Source: a candidate division Zixibacteria bacterium SM23_81 (GTDB lineage: Bacteria; SM23-81). Taken from it: a stretch of DNA of 64,000 bases. A program made the translations under genes and the position numbers. Positions 20,801 through 29,534 of the stretch are shown piece after piece. How positions within the stretch are numbered: the stretch's first letter is position 1; the number at the start of each line of letters is the position of its first letter. The stretch covers positions 58,461 through 122,460 of the forward strand of contig LJUY01000004.1 of the NCBI GenBank assembly GCA_001304015.1. The letters are read 5' to 3'. The notes under the pieces were generated by a model that did not search any database, was not told the DNA's origin, and saw only the letters and a list, made by a program, of their open reading frames with translations.

Positions 20801-21219
20801 TAAGCCCAGAACTTCAAAGTGTCAGCCGTGCCAGCATTGCAGACCAGCTTGGGGGTAACCAACCAGTCGTCACAGCCCGAGGAGTTATGGTGCACGCGAG
20901 CCACATAGTCGCCGCCGTGAGCGCTGGTGGTGGAGTAAACCTCCCACTGGTAGCTGTCGCCGTCCTCGTTGTACACCGTCCAATCTGCGGGGATGACGCC
21001 GCCCTCAAATCCCTCGCTCAGCGGTCGCATCAGCTCGGTCCGGGGTTCACCTAGGAAGGGATTTCCAGAAGGTTGTGAATCTTGTTTGCAGGGCTCCGCC
21101 TTTTTCTCTGCCAACGGAGGGAGCCCGCTTCGCTCAACCATCTGGTGAGCGAAAACCTCTCTAGAGCCGATGAGGGCCAGGACCATCAACAGGAGGGTCG
21201 TCAATCTCTTGCTCATCAT
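17845..21219 (-). CDS. Large secreted protein with choice-of-anchor J/cleaved-adhesin-like modules, a carboxypeptidase-regulatory-like domain and a C-terminal sorting domain
   Basis: Three 'SxxCDDWLVTP' modules; 'GDLEGHVYESTKTPIAGAIATAVGD' Ig-like domain; C-term 'LHQNYPNPFNPTTEIKYAIP...GMYFCWLKAGAFEKTIKMVFLK'. Confidence 0.82.
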   Translation of the reverse strand: MMSKRLTTLLLMVLALIGSREVFAHQMVERSGLPPLAEKKAEPCKQDSQPSGNPFLGEPRTELMRPLSEGFEGGVIPADWTVYNEDGDSYQWEVYSTTSAHGGDYVARVHHNSSGCDDWLVTPKLVCNAGTADTLKFWAYSYSSYYPEDFELWISTTGNTIGDFTDMVYSYLNHPNLWIEHKIPLDIYDGNDIYAAVRCVSVQEYYLYLDDFKGPEIWVPPLPAISFNTKDLGFGPIVIGDSASLPLIIYSTGGIDLTVSDINSDNGHFTHDFPGIPQVILPGDSLVVTVTFTPTAELEETATLTVTHDAAKVESYISMSGYGYSGTLFQDFGGIFPPPGWAEYQLGDPAGWMHGTSGCDDLFCAFHDDDNVTTGCDDWLVTPQMSLPAKSAYKLEFMQYEKYSSYYEYHGVMISTSSGDPNDGQFVELYEIGSGTEDTWEAVEDISLVAYTGQDIHLAFRYQGDYADEWSVDNVVVQEYIYVNEPPEITHDHKGDTEDTTPTITAIITDVEEFTASVFYETALKVFSEAPMSLAGVLRNEYSVELPTLSYGTINYYIQATDDSGMVSTNPPGAPGEYYSFDIQEFLGLELIYDDGTVENATYWSPTYENGRFAVQFTPPVYPCTLNAVKLGIFTDWPDETHQQLAVEIYDDDGVDGAPGTMIYGPDTTGSIGNVVGGLPSGGTSPPYTLDWAYVCIHPTLVITNGDFYVAKAQITVAPKCEALEMDQDGDMAHRSWKRDPTTGVWSEYADANGDSANFMIRAYTRQALTTGDLEGHVYESTKTPIAGAIATAVGDLVTIFDTTDASCYYSFNDLPIGDYDVTLEAGGYHSETVEDVAVVEDSITIQDFYLVLDTALLRESFCDVFPPASWTEYQLYDQAGWQKSTSGHDDACCAWHDDDDVVNLCDDWLVTPAISIPADKAEYALDFYEYRSYFSFYHYHGVWISAGSGDPSIGGGPSGYGDFIELQEIDYGSGYAWEEIGPISMAAFEGQTIYLAFVYQGDYADDWKIDDVVICAQPPVPVELVGSAAAGGAAVPKTYALHQNYPNPFNPTTEIKYAIPKDAHVTLKVYNVLGAEVATLVDAHQKANFYTVRWDADELASGMYFCWLKAGAFEKTIKMVFLK

Positions 21220-21283
21220 GTTCCTCGCAATCTATCGATCTAAATCTCCAAGAAGGGCTTTCTCACTTAAAGCTGATTTCATA

Positions 21284-23059
21284 TCATTTGATGAGAAGCA
21301 TCTTAACAGTTTTCTCAAAACCTCCAACTTTCAACTGGCAGAAGTACAACCCACTGCTCACCTCCAAGCCCCTGTTATTCTCACCATTCCAACTGATCTC
21401 ATAATCTCCAGCTCTTTGAACCGCATCCACCAAAGTCCGCACCTCCTGGCCACGAATATTGAAAATCTTCAGGATTACGTGACAATCCACCGGGATCTGA
21501 TACCGGATCTGCGTGCTTGCGTTGAAAGGATTGGGATAGTTCTGGATCAGCATGAAGGCCTGTGGTAAAAAAATTCCAGAAGTTAATGGCTCTATGGATG
21601 TGCCTTCTACATTAAGCTTGGCCACAAAGATGTCCGCGTAGTTACCAGTGATCGAGGTGCTGTAAGCTCCTGGTGTGGTGGGAAAGTCTGAGGACTTGGT
21701 TTCTCCCGTTGCGTAGATATATCCCCAGCCATCTATGAAGATGTCCCAGCCGAAGTCGACGGCATTTCCTCCCAGGAAGGTAGCATACTCAAGATCACTT
21801 CCTGTGGGGTCGAGCTTGGCCACAAAAGCGTCTGAGTAATAGCCGCTATGAGCGGTGCAATAAGCACCGGCGGTAGCGGGAAAGTTCTCCGACCACGTGT
21901 AACCCGTCAAGTAAGCGCTACCAGAGCTGTCTACGGTGATACTGAGACCTTCATCACCAGCGTTCCCGCCCAGATAGGTGCTGTATTCCAATGCGTTCGT
22001 GGCGTGATGAAGTTTCGTCACAAAGGCATCTGTGCTGGCGACGCCGCCATGTTCGGTGTCGTAAGCACCGGCAGTTGTGGGAAAATCGGCTGAGGACGTT
22101 TTTCCTGTAACGAGTGCATCGCCAAAATTGTCTACGGTGATGGAATAACCATAGTCGGCACCAGTTCCGCCTATGAAGGAGGAATGGATAAGGGTGGCGC
22201 CCATTGGATCAAACCTGGCCACAAAAACATCGTGACCTCCATTATGGGTGGTATCATAAGCGCCCGCGGTGGTGGGAAAATCCGAGGATGCGCTGTTTCC
22301 CGTCACATAGGCATATCCGGAGGTGTCCAAAGCGATATCATGGCCATCATCCACATCTGTTCCCCCCAGGAAAGTGGCATACTCCAATTCACTTCCCGAG
22401 GCATTTAGCTTGGCCACAAAAGCATCCCAATTGCCGCCATTGTAAGTGCTATCGAAAGCCCCCCCTGTGGCGGGAAAGTCCTGAGAGTTTGTGTATCCGG
22501 TCACAAAAGCGCTGCCAGAGTCGTCCACAGCGAGCCCCTTTCCCCAGTCTGAGTTGCTCCCCCCGAGGAAGGTGGCATATTCCAGAAGGCTCCCCGAAGG
22601 ATCGAGCTTGATGAGGGTGACGTCCCGAGATCCATTGTAGATGGCGTCGAAAGCACCATTTGTGGTGGGGAAGTCATCAGAGACGGTGACGCCGACCACA
22701 TAGATGTAACCGTAATGGTCGACGAAGATGTCCTTCCCCTCGTCATCGTCGCTTCCCCCCAGCAAAGTGGCGAAGACGAGTGAGTCACCCAAGGGATGGA
22801 GCTTAGCTAGGACAACATCGCGACCGCCGTGTGTCGTATCGATGTCGCCAGATTTAGTGGGAAAGTCGTCAGAGGTCGTGACGCCGGTCACGTAGATATA
22901 GCCGGTGTCGTCTACAAAGATGCCGTAGCCCAGATCATAATCGCTGCCTCCCAGAAAGGTGCTCCAAGCCAAATCGCTCTTGTCGGCCCAGTTATTATTG
23001 CTGAAGAAAATAGAAGAGAGCGCGACGAACAGAAGGCAAATTTTTATAGTCGATTTCAT
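21284..23059 (-). CDS. SBBP (beta-propeller) repeat protein with C-terminal sorting domain
   Basis: Repeated 'YATFLGGxxxDxGxxIxVDxxGxxYVTGxTxSxDFPTTxGAYDTxxxGGxDxFVAKLxxxG' units; C-term 'IQNYPNPFNASTQIRYQIP...GLYFCQLKVGGFEKTVKMLLIK'. Confidence 0.9.
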   Translation of the reverse strand: MKSTIKICLLFVALSSIFFSNNNWADKSDLAWSTFLGGSDYDLGYGIFVDDTGYIYVTGVTTSDDFPTKSGDIDTTHGGRDVVLAKLHPLGDSLVFATLLGGSDDDEGKDIFVDHYGYIYVVGVTVSDDFPTTNGAFDAIYNGSRDVTLIKLDPSGSLLEYATFLGGSNSDWGKGLAVDDSGSAFVTGYTNSQDFPATGGAFDSTYNGGNWDAFVAKLNASGSELEYATFLGGTDVDDGHDIALDTSGYAYVTGNSASSDFPTTAGAYDTTHNGGHDVFVARFDPMGATLIHSSFIGGTGADYGYSITVDNFGDALVTGKTSSADFPTTAGAYDTEHGGVASTDAFVTKLHHATNALEYSTYLGGNAGDEGLSITVDSSGSAYLTGYTWSENFPATAGAYCTAHSGYYSDAFVAKLDPTGSDLEYATFLGGNAVDFGWDIFIDGWGYIYATGETKSSDFPTTPGAYSTSITGNYADIFVAKLNVEGTSIEPLTSGIFLPQAFMLIQNYPNPFNASTQIRYQIPVDCHVILKIFNIRGQEVRTLVDAVQRAGDYEISWNGENNRGLEVSSGLYFCQLKVGGFEKTVKMLLIK

Positions 23060-23430
23060 CTTTATATCCTCCTGATTCCCGTTTCGTCATCACCTGAGAT
23101 GCTAGAGAGAAACATAGCCATTTTTATTTTATCAGAGAATAGGCTTTTTGTCAAGAAGTTTTCCATTTTCTCTGACTTTTAAGATGAAAGATGTCAAGAG
23201 CTTTATCCGCCAGAGGATCCTTGACTCGAAGGGTAAGTATAAATATTCTAGGATGATTATGATTTGATATTGGGCGAATGCTTTCGATGATCATATTGGA
23301 GGGAGGTTGAATGAGAATCGATAATTTTAGCAAACCATCAATTTTCCCCTGACATTTCCGCTAAAATTCACTATATTACGCTGTGGTGGTAAGGAACTTT
23401 TTGGGAAATATCCTTGGGGAAGATCTTGCC

Positions 23431-25344
23431 ATGAATGATGAAGACAAATCCAAGGTGCAGTTGATCAGAGAACTCGCCGAGCTGCGGCAGCACGTTTTGG
23501 AATTCAAAGCACGTGAAAGGAAACTCCTTCAGGAGGCAAAAGAGGCCCTCAAGGAGAGCGAGGAAAAATACCGCATGGCCTTTGAATGGACGGGCACGGC
23601 CATGATGGTGGTTGACGAGGACACCATGATCTCCATGGCAAACCATAAGGCGGAGGAGGTAACGGGATATCCCGCGGAGGAGGTCAATGAGCGGCGCAGG
23701 TGGCCCGAGTTCATCGTGGATGAAGATCTTCCCAGGATGTTGGAATACCACAAGCAGAGAAGAATAGATCCGGAGTCCGTCCCCAATGAGTACGAGTTCC
23801 GCATGCGCCACAAGAGCGGCGAGATAAGGGACATCTTCATCAACGTCAGCATGATACCGGGCACCAAGAAGAGCCTCATATCCCTCATCGACATCACTCG
23901 GCGGAAAAAGATGGAGAGAGCGCTCAGGGAAAGCGAAGAGCGTTTCCGAAACATCTTCTCTCAGTCTCCCATCGGCAATGCCTTGTTCGGATCAGACGGC
24001 AAGTTAACAGACATGAACGGTGCTTTTCGAAAGCTGTTCGGTATATCCGATGACCTCTCGGAGAAAACGCCCTATGACCTTTTTACGAATTTCAACATCC
24101 CCGATGAGGTGATACGTATCTTAAAAAGAGGGAAGGGCGCCGATCACGAATCTTATTTCGACTTTGGAGCACAGGGCAAAGGGAAAGTCGTTTTTGAGAA
24201 AATGGGGCTCCGTTACCTTCGTTGGCACCTCACCCCCATGGGAATGGAAAGCGAAAAGGACCCGGTGTTTCTGGCTCAGGTCCAGGATATCACCGAGCGC
24301 AAGAAAGCTGAAGAGGCCGAGTTGAAGAAAGTGCGGGCGGCAGCGAACGAGGCCAAGCGGTTGGCCGCCGGGCTGAAAAAGGAGATCATTCGACTCACCA
24401 GTTACCACGATATCATCAGTCGTCATCCGGAGATGAAGAAGATCTTCAACATGCTGCCCGAGGTCGCTCAGACCACAGCTACTGTTCTGATCACTGGAGA
24501 AAGCGGCACCGGCAAGGAGCTCATAGCCAGATCACTTCACGAGTTGGGACCCAGAAAAAAGAGGCCCTTTATAACCATAAACTGCAGTGCGTTGCCGGAT
24601 ACCCTGTTGGAATCGGAGCTGTTCGGCTATAAAGCGGGTGCCTTTACCGACGCCAAAAAGGATAAGCCTGGGAAATTCGCCCTGGCCGATGGGGGGACGG
24701 TTTTCCTCGATGAGATCGGCGATCTCTCTCCATCCGTTCAGGTCAAGCTGCTCCGGGTGCTTCAGGAGAAAGCCTTCGAGCCCCTGGGAGATACGCAATC
24801 CATCACCGTGGATGTGCGCGTCCTCGCGGCCACCAACAGAGATCTTTCCGCTTTGATTAAAGAGGGCAAATTCCGGAAAGATCTCTATTATCGGATCAAA
24901 GTGCTGAGCATTGACCTTCCGCCCCTCCGGGAACGGCGCAGTGACATACCCATTCTGTGCGATGATTTCATAGAGACATTCAACACCCGGTATCAAAAAA
25001 AGATCACCGGGGTCTCCGACGAGGTTCTGGACACCTTGCTGTCTTACGATTTCCCCGGAAACATCCGGGAGCTGGAGAATATCATCGAACACGCCTTCAT
25101 CTTCTGCAAAGGTGATCTCATCGAGATGGAGCACCTCCCTCTAGAATTGGGGGGAGAGGCCAAAGAGCGGGACGTCGTGAAGGCCATGTCGGGCGTGAAA
25201 AATCTCAAGGAGCTGGAGAAGCTTTATCTTCAGAACGTCCTGGCCGAAACGGGCGGGAATAAGACATTGGCCGCTAAGAGACTGAGCATTCACAAGGCCA
25301 CTCTTTTTCGAAAATTGAAACAGCTGGGGATAACTAAAAAATAG
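23431..25344 (+). CDS. PAS-PAS-AAA+ sigma54-dependent transcriptional regulator (enhancer-binding protein)
   Basis: Two PAS-like regions, 'GESGTGKELIARSLHELG', 'ESELFGYKAGAFTDAKKDKPGKF', 'DGGTVFLDEIGDLS', C-terminal Fis-type HTH 'GNKTLAAKRLSIHKATLFRKLKQLGI'. Confidence 0.93.
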   Translation: MNDEDKSKVQLIRELAELRQHVLEFKARERKLLQEAKEALKESEEKYRMAFEWTGTAMMVVDEDTMISMANHKAEEVTGYPAEEVNERRRWPEFIVDEDLPRMLEYHKQRRIDPESVPNEYEFRMRHKSGEIRDIFINVSMIPGTKKSLISLIDITRRKKMERALRESEERFRNIFSQSPIGNALFGSDGKLTDMNGAFRKLFGISDDLSEKTPYDLFTNFNIPDEVIRILKRGKGADHESYFDFGAQGKGKVVFEKMGLRYLRWHLTPMGMESEKDPVFLAQVQDITERKKAEEAELKKVRAAANEAKRLAAGLKKEIIRLTSYHDIISRHPEMKKIFNMLPEVAQTTATVLITGESGTGKELIARSLHELGPRKKRPFITINCSALPDTLLESELFGYKAGAFTDAKKDKPGKFALADGGTVFLDEIGDLSPSVQVKLLRVLQEKAFEPLGDTQSITVDVRVLAATNRDLSALIKEGKFRKDLYYRIKVLSIDLPPLRERRSDIPILCDDFIETFNTRYQKKITGVSDEVLDTLLSYDFPGNIRELENIIEHAFIFCKGDLIEMEHLPLELGGEAKERDVVKAMSGVKNLKELEKLYLQNVLAETGGNKTLAAKRLSIHKATLFRKLKQLGITKK

Positions 25345-25381
25345 CAGTTGTCCTCAATCATCAGAGGTATCATCACCTCGA

Positions 25382-25412
25382 CCCCCTTCCGATCCTGGAG
25401 GGGGGTTTTTTC
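25382..25412 (+). terminator. Rho-independent terminator downstream of the sigma54 regulator
   Basis: CCCCCTTCCGATCCTGGAGGGGG hairpin followed by TTTTTT. Confidence 0.7.
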
Positions 25413-25504
25413 ATATTTAAACAGAGTGTCACAAGACTTTGGCATTGCTCCCTGCACGCTCTTCTTGTGATCTTCGATTATCCTGGACTTTTCTCAGTCA
25501 ACCA

Positions 25505-25550
25505 GTCGCATAGATGCAACCGATACTTCGAGTAGTCGCGTATTTGCGAC
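25505..25550 (+). promoter_or_regulatory. Paired 16-bp palindromic sites (candidate enhancer sites for a sigma54 activator), set A
   Basis: GTCGCATAGATGCAAC (25505-25520) and GTCGCGTATTTGCGAC (25535-25550), start-to-start spacing 30 bp. Confidence 0.7.
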
Positions 25551-25627
25551 CATCCTTGAATTGCATAAATATCTCCGAATCGTTTTAATCCTATAAACAG
25601 CAACTGTTTAATTAGCTGGCCAACACT

Positions 25628-25642
25628 TGGCACGCCATTTGT
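25628..25642 (+). promoter_or_regulatory. sigma54 -24/-12 promoter A
   Basis: TGGCACGCCATTTGT against consensus TGGCACG-N4-TTGC; GG-to-GN spacing of 12. Confidence 0.8.
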
Positions 25643-25692
25643 ATGGTCAACTGAATAGTAACGTCCCATAGACCGCGTTGAAGGAGTTCACG

Positions 25693-26556
25693 ATGTTCCG
25701 CACATTGGCTCTATCAGGTTTCCTGATGCTCTTTGCCGTCACGACCGCATCGGCTCAAGAGCAGGTTTTTTGCTCTGCTCAAAACAGTGATAATCTTCTG
25801 GAAACCTGCTGGGATGAGTTGATACAAGCGGCCAATGGACTCGAATCAGTTCATGTGAATGTCTCGCGTGACGTTGCCAGATCTTACAATTTCAATCCAC
25901 AAACTTCTCCAAAACTTCCCTCACATCCTCATACAAAAACGAGTGAGAGACTATCCCGGCAGGGTAATCCCTTTTTGGAACGGCGGTCTTTTTGGCTCAC
26001 GGAGTTCGGTTACAGCCTCAGGTTTAGAGTTCCCACCAAGGTTCAACAGGTCAAACCTCACAGTTATGGCTATGAATGGATAGGCGCAGAGAGTTATACG
26101 CCAGCAAAACGCAACTTCACCTGGGAAGTGGGGCACATGCGCACCAAGGGCCGTGGTTCCGCCCTGGGGGTGGCTCTGTTTTTCGGCACCGACGCCAACG
26201 ATGTACTGCGATTCGGTGTTAAACCCAGGTACCGCCGCAGGTTGGATAGGAAAACTAGCCTCGATATCGCCCCGGGGATACTGATCAGGGGAAGCGATCC
26301 TCTGGAATCGATCTTTCCAGGATTTACTGCGCACGTGGGGTTGAATTTCGAGGACACTTTTATCCTTTACGGTCAGATGGAAGCGAACCGTACGGAGAAA
26401 TACGGCACCGATGTGGCGTGGTACGGAGGGATAAAATTGGGCTCCTCTCCAGGCCTGATCGCCGGTGCGGTTTACGGCCTCATTAAGGTTATCGGAACAA
26501 TGGACTTCGGGGCGGATACGGGTGGTGGGGGCTCTTTTGGTGGATGCGGTGGGTGA
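25693..26556 (+). CDS. Exported hypothetical protein, probable outer-membrane beta-barrel
   Basis: ATG 25693 with RBS AAGGAG; signal peptide 'MFRTLALSGFLMLFAVTTASAQ'; amphipathic strands. Confidence 0.65.
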   Translation: MFRTLALSGFLMLFAVTTASAQEQVFCSAQNSDNLLETCWDELIQAANGLESVHVNVSRDVARSYNFNPQTSPKLPSHPHTKTSERLSRQGNPFLERRSFWLTEFGYSLRFRVPTKVQQVKPHSYGYEWIGAESYTPAKRNFTWEVGHMRTKGRGSALGVALFFGTDANDVLRFGVKPRYRRRLDRKTSLDIAPGILIRGSDPLESIFPGFTAHVGLNFEDTFILYGQMEANRTEKYGTDVAWYGGIKLGSSPGLIAGAVYGLIKVIGTMDFGADTGGGGSFGGCGG

Positions 26557-26619
26557 TAGGTATTTCTGCAGTCCCCGGTTCGGGAGACGCTGATTTCCGT
26601 TCTGAAAAAGGAGAATACC

Positions 26620-27159
26620 ATGTTGGCCAAAATCTTCAAGATACTGCCTACCGTTGTCATCGCCCTGATGGTGATCCCGGAGGCCAATTGTCAGGCACAG
26701 CCATACAAAGTCTGTTTGGAGAAAACGCTTCTCAAAATCGAGCCCGGTGAGAAAATTAAGATCCTCGATCACGACGGAAATTCAATCAGCGGGCGTCTTG
26801 TAGCAATAAATTTAGACAAGTCCATCGTCACCATGAGCCAAACCGTAACTAGGCATGGAAGGTTCGCATGTCAATCTTTAACTGTCAACGGAAGGGATAT
26901 CTCGGAGATCAAATTCCTAAAAACAGGGAAATTCGATGCCAAGTATATAGGAATTGGATTCGGTGCTGGTGGGTTTGTAGGCATGATTGTGGGCGGTCAC
27001 ATTGGGCAATCGAAAAGTAGCGGGGCTATTGCAGATTTTTCAGGTCTTGAAGGTATGGTATGGGGCGCTGGCATCGGTGCGGGAGTTGGTCTATTGCTGG
27101 GAACTATTTTACCGCCTTTAATTCCTGCGAAATACGAGACCATCAAATGCAAATCGTGA
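26620..27159 (+). CDS. Exported hypothetical protein with glycine-zipper-like segments
   Basis: N-terminal hydrophobic signal; 'GIGFGAGGFVGMIVGGHIG' and 'GAGIGAGVGLLLG'. Confidence 0.6.
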   Translation: MLAKIFKILPTVVIALMVIPEANCQAQPYKVCLEKTLLKIEPGEKIKILDHDGNSISGRLVAINLDKSIVTMSQTVTRHGRFACQSLTVNGRDISEIKFLKTGKFDAKYIGIGFGAGGFVGMIVGGHIGQSKSSGAIADFSGLEGMVWGAGIGAGVGLLLGTILPPLIPAKYETIKCKS

Positions 27160-27204
27160 AACGCTTATTCTGAGGTGAACTTCTCTTTAAGAAAGGAGGC
27201 AGCC

Positions 27205-28605
27205 ATGTTTTCCAAATTCTTTGTGATGATGCTCCTGGTCAGTGCCGCCCTGATGTTTGTCTCCCCAGAATTGGCTCAGGCCCAAGAGGAAGGCCGCATC
27301 ATCGTCATCAGCCCAAAGGTGGGCGAGGTGATCGACCGACAGGAGCGGGATGCTTACCAACTGTTTCAGAGTTTTCCGTCTTTTCAGTCGGCGAATTTCT
27401 GGGAGTTGCCCGATGGCAGCTGCGCCATTCACATCGCCTATCTCGATGGTAAGGCGTCCAGGACTCAGGTTTGGAGAATATCCCGCCACGAGCTGGTGGA
27501 GAATTACCAAAAGGTCATCGATCGACCGGGGTCGAGCAGCGCAACAGGTCGCTGGGATAACCTGGCGAACAATTACCCGCAGGTCATGGATCGGCCCAGA
27601 TCGAAACATAGTATGAGTCGTCGGGAGAGGAACGGCCCCATCGTCGATATTGAAACCACCAATGGCCAAAGGCTGAGAGGAGCTCTTCACGGGTTCAGCG
27701 GCGATTCCATCGCCCTGTCGGGTGCTATCGAAACGTACGGAACCCTGCTTCAGCAAGCATCCCCCGGCAATCCCACGATGAACCTCAACGATGTGTCTCG
27801 TCTCTCTCTGCCCAGGAAATCCTCCTGTCTCAAAGGCATGAAATGGGGACTGATCCCTTTGGGGCTTGGACTTGTTGTTGGAGCGGCAAGCAGCGATGAA
27901 AGCAGCTGGTTATGCCCCAGCCCGCGAAGTATCGTCATGGGATTGGGGGTCTTCTCAGGTGTTATCGTTGCATCCATCGGCGGATCCGTGGGAGCGCTGA
28001 AGGGAGTGGATGTAGATATCCCTTGGGTGGGTAAGTCCGAGATCGAAAAATTGGCCATCCTTTCAAAATTGAGGACGGGAAGGTACCGCTCTCGCAACTA
28101 CTTTAAAGTATCTCCATGGGGGGGAGTAATTTCTCCACCTCAAGGTAAAACCGCTGCGGCTATTGGGGGCAGGCTGCGATATTATTTTACCTCACGATCG
28201 GGGCTAGAACTGGCCTATGGAAGAACCGGCTGGTTTTCCAGAGAGCTTCCATACTACGATCCTTACTGGTCGCGCACAGAGCGCTCCATGGTGAGCTATT
28301 TCTCCGGTGGTTTTTTCATATACCCTATCAGGAAACGGTCAGTGAAGCCATTTGTAGCATGGGGTTGGGGAAGAACCTCGACCGAAACCAAATCGACAGA
28401 AAGTTGGCAATACGGACTTGATGAATATAGCGAATGGGAATGTAATTCCACTGAGAGGTATGTTTCCATAAACCTCTCTGGGGGGGTCGAGATTCCTCTG
28501 ACGAACTATCTCAGTCTGGAGGGGAGACTCGAGGATATCTGGGCGCTGGGGGAAGGACATCATACTGCTTTTCAACTGGCAATGACCCTGGGTCCAAATC
28601 CCTAA
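27205..28605 (+). CDS. Exported hypothetical protein of the 'VISxKVGExIDRxER' family with C-terminal beta-barrel-like region
   Basis: 'IIVISPKVGEVIDRQERDAYQLFQSFPSFQSANFWELPDGS'; RBS GAAAGGAGG before ATG 27205; paralogue at 31178. Confidence 0.65.
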   Translation: MFSKFFVMMLLVSAALMFVSPELAQAQEEGRIIVISPKVGEVIDRQERDAYQLFQSFPSFQSANFWELPDGSCAIHIAYLDGKASRTQVWRISRHELVENYQKVIDRPGSSSATGRWDNLANNYPQVMDRPRSKHSMSRRERNGPIVDIETTNGQRLRGALHGFSGDSIALSGAIETYGTLLQQASPGNPTMNLNDVSRLSLPRKSSCLKGMKWGLIPLGLGLVVGAASSDESSWLCPSPRSIVMGLGVFSGVIVASIGGSVGALKGVDVDIPWVGKSEIEKLAILSKLRTGRYRSRNYFKVSPWGGVISPPQGKTAAAIGGRLRYYFTSRSGLELAYGRTGWFSRELPYYDPYWSRTERSMVSYFSGGFFIYPIRKRSVKPFVAWGWGRTSTETKSTESWQYGLDEYSEWECNSTERYVSINLSGGVEIPLTNYLSLEGRLEDIWALGEGHHTAFQLAMTLGPNP

Positions 28606-28981
28606 CCTCTTCAGGTGAGAGAGGATGCTCTAAATGAGCAGCTCTCAGAATTGTTCTCGATTTTGTTCAATGGTCTTGCGCTACATAGTCAAACCTGGCT
28701 TTTGCCATGGGATTGGTTCCGGTAGGCAGATCCGACCGCGAGATGAAGATTGAAAATTAACGGGAGCTCAACAAGCTCTGCTGGCGATAAAAAGCGCAGA
28801 AAAGGATTGTTTACCATAATTACTTTTCCTATATTGGATTTGTCAAAATAGAGTAATATAAGATTTCTGCTGGTAAAAGCATTATGGACAGTGTTGGTAT
28901 CTTGCTAGCGAAGGCAGTTCTGTTTGAGCTGAGTCTCACCTAGCTTTGACAAATGAAGAACCTTCATCAAGGAGGGAAGTC

Positions 28982-29518
28982 TTGATAAAAGAGATATCTT
29001 GCACGGGGCTGGTGAGTTTAGCAATCTGCTGTCTCCTGTGTGCAGATTGTACAGTACACGAAAGCTCTCAGCCACACCTTTACACTGATCCACAGTTCGG
29101 GTTTCGCCTGGCCAGTCCAGATTCCGGATGGATCCTGACCGACGAGACCGGGATTCCAGAGGTGCTGCTGACTATAAAGTCCAAAAAGATGATCGAGGAT
29201 TTTATCCCCAATGTGACCGTGGCCATTGAACCTTTGTCGATGATGATGACTGCGGAAGAATATGGACAAAGGAACCTGCGGTCTCTGAAATCGCAGGGGT
29301 ATGAGATCATATCCAGTGAGAAGAGGGTAATCCATCACAACCTGTTTTGCGACCTTCACTGCTTACATCAGGATACCCAGCCCATCTTGCGATTTCGACA
29401 TCTGTGTTTGGTAAAAAATAGAGTCGGTTTTATCATCACGTGCACTGCCCCGGAGAACTGTTACCATATGTATGAAAACGATTTTAAGCTCATCGTGAAC
29501 AGCTTTCGTTTTATGTGA
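28982..29518 (+). CDS. Putative exported lipoprotein of unknown function
   Basis: TTG start after AGGAGG; hydrophobic N-term with several cysteines ('LAICCLLCADC'), then 'YTDPQFGFRLASPDSGW'. Confidence 0.55.
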   Translation: MIKEISCTGLVSLAICCLLCADCTVHESSQPHLYTDPQFGFRLASPDSGWILTDETGIPEVLLTIKSKKMIEDFIPNVTVAIEPLSMMMTAEEYGQRNLRSLKSQGYEIISSEKRVIHHNLFCDLHCLHQDTQPILRFRHLCLVKNRVGFIITCTAPENCYHMYENDFKLIVNSFRFM

Positions 29519-29534
29519 AGTAAGCCTCAGATCA

